Below, one piece after another: positions 56,569 through 64,000 of a stretch of DNA of 64,000 nucleotides. The notes below the pieces were generated by a model. The model was not told where the DNA came from, searched no databases, and was given only the letters and a program-made list of their open reading frames with translations. Made by a program: the position numbers and the translations under genes. The DNA comes from Porodaedalea pini (Eukaryota; Basidiomycota; Agaricomycetes; Hymenochaetales; Hymenochaetaceae), in contig NBAY01000064.1 in NCBI GenBank assembly GCA_002794775.1, forward strand, positions 1 through 64,000. The letters run 5' to 3'. The number at the start of each line of letters is the position of its first letter. Position 1 is the first letter of the stretch.

Positions 56569-57245
56569 CTAGTGTTTACGACCACCTTTTCAAATGTAAC
56601 GAAATTTCTTGTCCTTCCGTACTACCTTCGCTCTGAATCGTCACGAAAAAGAAGACGAAACTCGCGGCCCAATGAAATCAAGATGCACTTGCCCTTCTAG
56701 GTCCAGTCGAAATGACATATGCGAGTTGAAGCCTGTCTTTTGTTCTTGAGAGTCTGGCTTTGATGAATAGTTCGGTTAGCTCGACACGTTGAAAAACAGG
56801 ACGCATTCATTGGAGAACTCCTGGCCGCTCACGCTCGTGGAGCGGAGGAAGGAAAGAGCGTGCTTCAAAAATGTATGTATGTGCCCTTTCAGGAAAAGCT
56901 TGATTGGCAGAAACTTCCGCAAGAAATCTATTTCTCCCATTCACCGAAAGTCAACCATGGATCAAACAAACAAAGAAAGCGCTCAAAACTGATGCAGGCC
57001 CTGGATATCGAGGCGCAAAACGTGCTTTAGCTTACGGGCGCCGATTACGAACAGGGCTTTGACTGGCGAGCTAATAACTCTGAGGGTAGGCGAATACTGT
57101 TTCTTTGACTTGTGAACTGGTCTCAAAAGCGCGCACAATCTACAAAGGTCAGGACAGGTTTAAGTAATTCAAGTGACTTATAATCAAAAGTACTACTGTC
57201 GTAACAATTATAAAAACGATACAAAAAATGCATTAGTCTGCTCAT
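56569..57245. other. Spacer after the Zn2Cys6 cluster
   Basis: About 680 bases with only short random frames. It separates plus-strand copy 3 from the convergent minus-strand reductase-like gene, so it should hold both 3' ends. Confidence 0.5.
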
Positions 57246-58206
57246 TTAGTATGCAACCCTCACACATTTTCCCTCCCATTTCTGCCAGTCAGCGAGCACC
57301 TGCGCAACAATGAAATGCGCAACATCCTTCCGGCTGATACTATAGCTACTTTTCATCTCCTCACTCTGCGCGCGATACGGCACACCAACCGATTCCTGCG
57401 TATCACCCATGCATGCGCCGTCCGTAAGCAGTGCCGGCCGTACAATAACGACATGCTTCAGCCAGCCTGCTGGGCCAACACGGTCTTGCCATCCGTCCGC
57501 AAGGATCTCCTTATCTGGCTCTCCGTCCGCCGCTAGCCATTCCCATCCGGCAGCGTGTCGGACGACGCGCTCCATCCCGAGCTTGTCGGCGTGCGGTCCG
57601 TCGAGGAGGTAACCGTACATGAGTTTGAGAAGGAAAGGTAGTGCGGCATGAGCAGTGCGTCCGAGTCCTGTGGAGGAAACGAGGACGAGTTTGGGCTGCA
57701 GGGCAGCGTCGCGGGGAAAACGGCGAGGAGATTGAGCATAGAGCGGGTGCAGAGGTCTGGAGTTGTGACGACAAGGCCTTTGGTTAGATTGAACTTCGCC
57801 GTCCCACCTATCGTAGGAAGTCAATGTCTAGGTCACTTGCAAGGAAAGAGAGGGGGGGGGGGGAGATTTGAGAGCACGAACCGACTGTGGAGATAACAGT
57901 GTCCAAAGGACCGTCGTCGCCTTCAGACGCAACGTCCCAAGCTCGCCGTACATCCTCCTCCTTCATCGCGTCTCCTTGCACGAGTCGTGCCTTTCCCGAA
58001 GCAACATGTGGCTTGATACTCTCGTCCGCATCAAAACATGATTGGTTGCGAAGCAAAAAAGTGACAGTCGCGCCCTTCTCTAAATACCACTCAAAGGTCA
58101 GAATCCGGGAGCGAATAGCCGCAAAACGTTCGTGCTGCTCACCGAGAAGCCTCTGAGCGGCGAAGTAGCCTATGTTGTGAGAGCCACCGATGAGTAGAAC
58201 CTTCAT
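57246..58206 (-). CDS. NAD(P)-binding Rossmann (atypical SDR/epimerase-like) protein with one frame break
   Basis: Exon 1 is 58206-57882 and exon 2 is 57807-57246. The N-terminus MKVLLIGGSHNIGYFAAQRL is the nucleotide-binding Rossmann start. VTFLLRNQSCFD and KARLVQGDAMKEEDVRRAWD follow, then LDTVISTVG before the intron. Exon 2 begins GTAKFNLTKGLVVTTPDL in one frame. After the run TTTTCCCC near 57715 the homologous sequence continues in another frame (KLVLVSSTGLGRTAHAALPF and, at the end, SISRKDVAHFIVAQVL). One extra C would restore a single frame of about 295 residues. The intron contains 11 G in a row on the plus strand. The family is common in fungi but substrates are unknown. It is either a recent pseudogene or a homopolymer sequencing error. 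Confidence 0.8.
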
Positions 58207-58498
58207 AGTTATGGAGAATGGAGAGATGAGAAGTGAGACAAGGCCAATGATGGGTTGAGGTAGTGAAGGTTACCTTTTATACTCCATATTTTGCTCTTAT
58301 CCTCTGCTACGCCGCGTACACGTCGGCGCTGACGTTCGTGCGGCAGGCACGCAGACATCACGTGTTAGGGACTGGTATGGATGGCCTGATCCGCAATCCG
58401 TACCGCGGATAGGCTTTCTCACGGATACCGCAGACCGCAGATGAAATTCCCACGAGTACTGCGGATCATCGGATGCATGCAGTGTTGTCGTCCCGCAC
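58207..58498. other. Reductase promoter and GC-rich palindrome flank
   Basis: It contains the probable promoter of the reductase-like gene. At 58380-58480 there are several ccgcggat and gcggat motifs in both orientations, resembling the end of another repeat next to the giant palindrome. Confidence 0.45.
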
Positions 58499-59291
58499 GG
58501 CAGGAAAATCCGGGGTTTTCCGTGAGGGAGGAGCATATCACAGAGTGTTTAGTGGGGCTCATATAATTTTGGCCAGAAAAGCCTTACATGGATTGTAAAT
58601 TTTCAATCAATCAAAATGTGCAGAAATTATGCTTTATGTATCTAAAATTGATGGCCATCAAGAAAAGTATTTCTGAACTCAGTGTCTACAATCTACTTTG
58701 CCAAAGGATAAGATAATTTTGGGATTCTGAATCTCCATTGTCCATAAATAAAGAGAATGGTGGTTATTAGATTTAGAATCTGTAAAGTCTTGGACACAAA
58801 GGAAAGAGGCTCATTGGATTTAAAATCCACATAGACTCCTTGCATGAATGGAAGATCTCTCTTAGATTTGGGATCTATGCTGAGTTGATTATATGCTAAT
58901 CATGTGATCCATAGATCCCAAATCTGAGAGAGATCTTCCATTCATGCAAGGAGTCTATGTGGATTTTAAATCCAATGAGCCTCTTTCCTTTGTGTCCAAG
59001 ACTTTACAGATTCTAAATCTAATAACCACCATTCTCTTTATTTATGGACAATGGAGATTCAGAATCCCAAAATTATCTTATCCTTTGGCAAAGTAGATTG
59101 TAGACACTGAGTTCAGAAATACTTTTCTTGATGGCCATCAATTTTAGATACATAAAGCATAATTTCTGCACATTTTGATTGATTGAAAATTTACAATCCA
59201 TGTAAGGCTTTTCTGGCCAAAATTATATGAGCCCCACTAAACACTCTGTGATATGCTCCTCCCTCACGGAAAACCCTGGATTTTCCTGCCG
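58499..59291. mobile_element. Giant foldback palindrome, about 793 bp
   Basis: The left arm (58499 to about 58879) and the right arm (about 58909 to 59291) are near-perfect reverse complements over about 380 bp. The centre is a short spacer around 58880-58908. The ends read CGGCAGGAAAATCC and GGATTTTCCTGCCG. The sequence is AT-rich and non-coding on both strands. It is called as a hairpin-type non-autonomous element; target duplications are not clear. Confidence 0.88.
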
Positions 59292-59769
59292 TGCCGGCGG
59301 GAATTGATGGTTCCCATTCCTGGCAGGACACGAGATTCCCGCCAGGATCTTAATCTTCTTAATATACAAACGAAACCCCTACTTTTACATAGCCACAAGC
59401 TGACTAAATTCGGACTTTGAATTGTTTGATGCTTCCTTTTTCCTTCTTCAGTCATTGCATCACATGCTCCTGCTCCGGCCAGCTCCGAAATATTTGATAG
59501 CTCAAAGCGGCAACATGCAGATCATCACATGATGTCCGCACATGTGCACACATCCGTGAGCAGACCGGTCTGTAGCCTCAATCAACCCATTTCCCATATG
59601 AAAAAAAATTGTAAAAAATATGAAAAAAATCACAAAAATCAGGGAAAACCATTATAATTAAATCATGCTCTTCTCTCAAAAATTTGATGACTACAAGTGG
59701 TAATTCCAAAGCAGCAGCATGCATATCATCTACAATCAATTTTATACTCTGAGCTCAAACAACTCACAC
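59292..59769. other. Spacer between two palindromic elements
   Basis: A small inverted motif (ggcgggaat at 59297 and attcccgcc near 59335) follows the first palindrome directly. The rest is AT-rich without genes. Confidence 0.5.
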
Positions 59770-60275
59770 AGCAAGAAAATCTGGGGTTTTCCATGAGGGA
59801 GGAGTATATCACAGAGTGTTTAGTGGGGCTCATATAATTTCAGCCAGAAAAGCCTTACATGGATTGTAGATTCTCAATCAATCAAATTTTGCAGAAATTA
59901 TGCCTTATGTATTTAAAATTAATGGCCATCAAGAAAAGTATTTCTGAACTCAGTGTCTGCAATCTACTTTGCCAAAGGATAAGATAATTCTGGGATTCTA
60001 AATCTGATAACCACTATTCTCTTGATTTACTGATAATGGAGATTCAGAATCCCAGAATTATCTTATCCTTTGGCAAAGTAGATTGCAGACACTGAGTTCA
60101 GAAATACTTTTCTTGATGGCCATTAATTTTAAATACATAAGGCATAATTTCTGCAAAATTTGATTGATTGAGAATTTACAATCCATGTAAGGCTTTTCTG
60201 GCCAAACTTATATGAGCCCCACTAAACACTCTGTGATATACTCCTCCCTCATGGAAAACCCCAGATTTTCCTGCC
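59770..60275. mobile_element. Second, shorter copy of the foldback element (about 506 bp)
   Basis: Arms of about 235 bp match those of the 58499 element (shared gagtgtttagtggggctcat, gatggccatcaagaaaagta in equivalent places). The inner part of about 150 bp per arm is missing. C-to-T and G-to-A differences from the first copy are frequent (for example agtatatcac against agcatatcac), pointing to older age or deamination. Confidence 0.85.
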
Positions 60276-60407
60276 ATATCATTCCTCACATGAAAAAGTT
60301 AGGAAAAATGCTGAAAAAAATAAGTCAATTAGAAAATATTTTGCTATCTTCTCCATGTGTATTATAAAATAAATTTCAGTAGAAAATCAACCAATAGGAG
60401 TCCATTG
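60276..60407. other. AT-rich spacer
   Basis: A short AT-rich stretch between the palindrome and the duplicated repeat. No feature is seen. Confidence 0.4.
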
Positions 60408-61177
60408 AGAGTTACTCTCAGAATATGTAATCATTGGTCTGGCTCATGCCAGAGTATACATAGCACAACTCAGTATGAGTGCATATAAGCTTTGGATGAG
60501 TTGGGAAGTAAAGAGAATGTGAAAAGGGCATGAACTGAACATAATGCGCCAGACTCCAAAGGTCTGGAGGCTCCTACTGAGTCTCAGACTTGGACTCCTA
60601 ATAATTGTAGTACAGCTACATGGTTGTGTTTCAGAGTTTGTGTCTTGGAATGTCAGACACTCAATACATCAGAGTCAAGTCATGATGTATAGGAATACAG
60701 CAATATGTTAGAAGTAGTGAGAATGCTCTGGCAGGCCTACACCTATAGCCTTTTATGAATATAATATAAGGTGTCTGGAAGGCACCTAGGTAGTGCTGAC
60801 ACTTGAGCCACAAGATAGACAGGAACAAACAATCTTTGTTGCTGTCAGAGAGACTCAAAATACATACAGAGAAAATTGTCTACTCACCTTTGTTGCTGTC
60901 AGAGAGACTGAGGCAACAAAGGCATCAGAAAGGATTCAAATAGAAAGGATTATATAATGTGAACTATACAGTACCAGTCTGAAAGGAATCTGTTGAGAAT
61001 TACTCTCAGAATACTTAAATTGGCATGTGCATGCCAAAGGATCACTTGACTCAGTATGAATGCGTATGAGTGTCAGATGAGTTTGTATTAGTTTTGGACA
61101 GGTTGGGGAGTGAAGGGAATATGAAAAGGACATGCATAGAATGTAATGTACCATGCTCTGAAGGTCTGGAGGCTATG
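60408..61177. repeat. Older duplicated repeat, interrupted by a Ty3/gypsy element
   Basis: A segment of about 170-190 bp occurs twice in direct orientation (60408-60577 and 60990-61177). Both copies start near gttactctcagaata or attactctcagaata, contain ctcagtatga and end near ggtctggaggct. The second copy is cut at 61177, exactly where the gypsy LTR begins. Between them a 21-nt motif (tttgttgctgtcagagagact) is itself repeated near 60836 and 60890. These may be LTRs or parts of an older element. Confidence 0.65.
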
Positions 61178-61623
61178 TGTTAGGCGGAAGTCTGGGTGGA
61201 ACTCAGACTAGGCAACCTCAACGTGCGGCACCTGACGGTGATGCAGACGCTGTCTGGGACAAGCTGTATCTTGAACATGGAGTTTGGGCAGCAGTTTACT
61301 CAGACTAGGTCATCGCAGAGGTAAGAGGATTAATACAAGACTAAACTAATACAAGGGGGACAAGTCTCACCTAGGTCGTCGCGGAGGTAAGAGGAAAAGC
61401 AGAACAAGGAGTTCATGCGATTCCTGAGACCTTATATAGCAATAACCGTGGGACTATATTACCTAATGTTACCTAAGCAAACAGGATGGAACGAATGAAG
61501 GTCATGTGGAGGGAGTGTGGGAAATGATTGAAAAGACGATTAAATATAATGGAAAGGAGCAGTTAAAAGAAAAGAAATAGTAAAAGGAAAGTAAAAGAAA
61601 AGGTGAAAGTTCAAGTCCTAACA
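61178..61623 (-). repeat. 3' LTR of a Ty3/gypsy retrotransposon (446 bp)
   Basis: It starts TGTTAGG and ends CCTAACA, the expected short inverted LTR ends. On the minus strand it is preceded by a polypurine tract (61624-61636). Five bases before it (ctatg, 61173-61177) are a candidate target-site duplication whose partner lies outside the window. Confidence 0.85.
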
Positions 61624-61636
61624 TTACCCCCCCTTC
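61624..61636 (-). other. Polypurine tract
   Basis: The minus strand reads GAAGGGGGGGTAA directly before the LTR start, the primer site for plus-strand DNA synthesis in LTR retrotransposons. Confidence 0.85.
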
Positions 61637-61704
61637 AAGGTTGGATGTCCCGACTAACCAAGATCACGGTCGTCTGGTTCGGTGTCGACAAAGAGTGGAC
61701 GGAG

Positions 61705-64000
61705 TCATTGGCGAGGAATGTCGAGTCTTCGAGGAGCGTCGGGGTGGTTTTGATAGAATTCAGCGATCGCCTCCTTTGCGTTCTCACCGAAATCCGTCTC
61801 AGGCTGCCAAGTCAGTTTGTTGTATCCGACCCACTTGATGAGGTACTGTAGTTTTCCTCAATGCAGACATGAGTCGATGACTTCCTCAACTTTGTATTCC
61901 TCCTCATTGTCAACAATCTTCGGTGGTGGCGGTGGCTGCTGCTTCTGGCCTTCAAAGGACGGTTCAATAGCAGGCTTTAACAGGGCTTCATTGAAGATGG
62001 GGTGGACTTTCTTCCATCGCTTGGGGAGTTTGAGCTTATACGTGCTCGCGCCCACCTTGTTGACGATTTTGAAGGGTCCGTACCACTTGTCTGCTAGCTT
62101 CTTTGTTGGTGCATCTGTGCTGATGTTCCGACCATCGAGGAAGACCTTGTCGCCGGGCTGGTACTCCACCAACGTCCCTGCTGTTCGGTCATGGTAGCAT
62201 TTCATGTCCTCAGCTGCCTTGATCAGGTTGTCTTTCGAGATGCGATGAGTCCCCTTGATGTGCTTCACGAATTCTTCTGCCGACATGTTGGCAGAGGAGG
62301 TTCACATTGTGTCGAAGCTTAGAGGGTGATGTCCTGTATTTGCATAGAAGGGGGACATCTTTGTCGCCGAGTGTTCGCGGTTGTTGTATGCGAACTCTGC
62401 GAGGGGGAGCCAGTCCTTCCAGTCCAATTGCTGATGGTTAACGAAGAGCCTAAGGTACTGTTTGAGCTCTTGGTTAATGCGTTCCATCTGACCATCTGTC
62501 TGTGGGTGATATGCCGTTGACGGCTTGCCTTCAATGTACAGGAGTTTATATAGCTCCTTCATCATCGATGCGTCGAACTGTGTGCCACGGTCATGGATAA
62601 TCTTCTTTGGTAGGCCATGGAGGTGGAAGACGTGGTTGTGGTACAACTGAGCCATGCCTTCCACTGACAGCTTTGTTGTTGTTGGGATCGTGTGCATCTG
62701 CTTTGAGAATCTATCCATGAAGACGCAGATCGCATTATGTCCCTTCGAGTCTGGGAGCTCTCCGATGAGATCGACCGTAACAATTTCCCAAGGACCTTCA
62801 GGGACTGCATTCAGGTGAAGTGGCCTTGACCTTGACACCCTCAGAGCCTTTGTTCACTGACAACGATCACACCCTCAGACATACGCTCGGATGTCGGAGA
62901 ACATCGACACCCACCAGAAGTCTCGACGGACAAGCTCCACCATTTTCGACGCTCCTGGATGCCCAGCCAGTACCGAGTCATGACACTCCTGCAACACAGA
63001 TTCCTTTATCATTGACGGGACATATACCTTCCCCTTCATCTGCCACAAACTGTCGACCTCCGTCATCCCTGTTGGCCTCTCCAACTCGTTCTGTGCCCTC
63101 TGCACCTCACCCACTCGTTCCAACACCTCGTCACGTGACGTCCTCACCACCCCACGATTCAGCCACTTCTCCTTGATGAACATGATGCTGTCATTGTCAT
63201 CCTTGCCCTCGTTGTAGCCAGCCTTGCACGACAGTAGGTCCACCTTGCCCATTGTCTTCCCTGACTTGTGCTCGAGGTGGAAGTCGAATTCCTCAAGCTC
63301 TGTCCGCCAGCGAGCTTGGTGATAGCTCAGCTTCTGCGCCGACCTGAAGTTGGTGAGATTGGCATGGTCAGACCAGATCTCGATCTTGTGACGGGTGCCG
63401 AGAAGGTACTGTCTCCATTCCTTGAGTGCCAAAATGATCGCGAGCATCTCCTTGTCGTAGATCTTGTAGTTTCAATCTGCTGGCAGGAGTGCTTCTGACC
63501 TGTAGGTGACTACCCTCCACTTGCCTTCCTGCTTCTGCAACAACACACCTCCAAGTGCGAAGTTTGATGAGTCCGCTTCAACGTGGAAAGGGCCCTCATC
63601 GTTCGCGATGGCCAGGACTGGAGGTGAGCAGAGACGTCGTCTCAACTCCTCGAACGCCTCCTGCTGTTTGGTCTCCCATACCCAGTCCTTCTTGCCTGTC
63701 AGCAACATCAGCGGATGGACCACCTTGCTGTAGTCCTTGATGAACCATCACAGCCAGTTGCCCATGCCAAGGAATTGTTGCAGCTGTTTGAGGTTTCGCG
63801 GGACTGGCCAGTCTGCGATTGCTTCCGTCTTCGCCGGGTCCGCCCTGATCTCGCCATTACCGATGATGTGGCTGAGGTACTTTATGACTTTGGCATCAAA
63901 CTCACACTTTTCAGGCTTCAGGTATAGACTGTTTTCTCACAGGATCTGAAGTACGCACCTCGACGTCTCGATATGTTCCTTGAGAGTTTGCGAGAGAATC
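61705..64000 (-). pseudogene. Pol polyprotein of the Ty3/gypsy element, interrupted by seven TGA codons
   Basis: The polyprotein reads in one frame from the window edge. The end of reverse transcriptase (SLYLKPEKCEF) comes first, then RNase H (FHVEADSSNFALGGVLLQKQ, IEIWSDHANLTNF). Integrase has an HHCC finger (ECHDSVLAGHPGASK to GCDRCQ) and DDE residues in VTVDLIGELP, IIHDRGTQFD and QMERINQELKQ. After a linker comes a chromodomain (YKVEEVIDS, then GKLQYLIKWVGYNKLTWQPE), which steers integration to chromatin in this clade. Stops occur at 63937, 63748, 63472, 62875, 62854, 62302 and 61858 (lowest coordinate of each codon). Each is TGA where family sequence or context expects Arg CGA; without them the frame is open. 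Coding capacity is lost by point mutation, not frameshift. Confidence 0.9.

Larger units (their letters stand above)
61178..64000 (-). mobile_element. Ty3/gypsy chromovirus-type LTR retrotransposon, truncated by window edge
   Basis: 3' LTR, polypurine tract and pol with reverse transcriptase (partial), RNase H, integrase and chromodomain in the order typical of chromoviruses, running off the right end of the window. The gag region and 5' LTR are not in view. The element inserted into an older repeat. Confidence 0.92.

Noticed and set aside
59264..59455. Open frame at the end of the giant palindrome
   Set aside because: It spans the repeat end and AT-rich spacer, with no conserved features and random composition.
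61603..63949. Plus-strand frames in the retrotransposon
   Set aside because: They are antisense to conserved pol domains and have no family features.

Overview
This is fungal nuclear DNA, most likely from an Agaricomycete (a mushroom-forming basidiomycete, perhaps Polyporales). The supporting signs are dense genes with many GT-AG introns of about 45-75 nt, fungal-only eEF3, secreted cerato-platanins, an intersectin with EH, WH2, SH3 and RhoGEF parts, and a chromodomain Ty3/gypsy element. All exon joins were read by eye from splice signals and reading frame.

Layout. 1-4.1 kb is gene-poor: a decayed Plavaka-like transposase start and diverged direct repeats. 4.1-6.8 kb holds a spliced gene of an expanded mushroom family with a 7-residue repeat at its N-terminus. 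8.2-14.4 kb carries a calcipressin (RCAN), an unrecognised protein with repeated Pro-Asn-Trp-Arg motifs, and the ALG2 mannosyltransferase. 14.5-20.6 kb is a pseudogene and transposon zone: an F-box relic, a SINE-like element, pieces of ribosomal protein S0 and threonyl-tRNA synthetase, and a beheaded HMG-box gene.

21.6-48.5 kb is a conserved housekeeping block: eEF3, V-ATPase subunit a, two tandem cerato-platanins, a small unknown gene, a RhoGEF region that joins in frame to an intersectin/PAN1 gene, an F-box protein, a TIP/ITFG1-type FG-GAP membrane protein, a zinc alcohol dehydrogenase and a spartin/senescence-domain protein. A Tc1/mariner-like MITE lies just upstream of the FG-GAP gene.

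49.1-56.6 kb contains the most unusual gene set: three same-strand paralogues of about 214-243 residues. Each has a canonical Zn2Cys6 spacing interrupted by an intron at the same place, a TATA box 68-71 nt before the ATG, and no visible fungal transcription factor domain. They look like a lineage-specific expansion of minimal DNA-binding proteins. 57.2-58.2 kb is an NAD(P)-binding reductase-like gene with one frame break.

58.5-64 kb is repetitive: two related giant palindromes (793 and about 506 bp), an older duplicated repeat, and a Ty3/gypsy chromovirus on the minus strand with its 3' LTR, polypurine tract and a pol gene. Pol is broken by seven stops, all TGA where arginine CGA is expected, which is the mark of CpG cytosine deamination.
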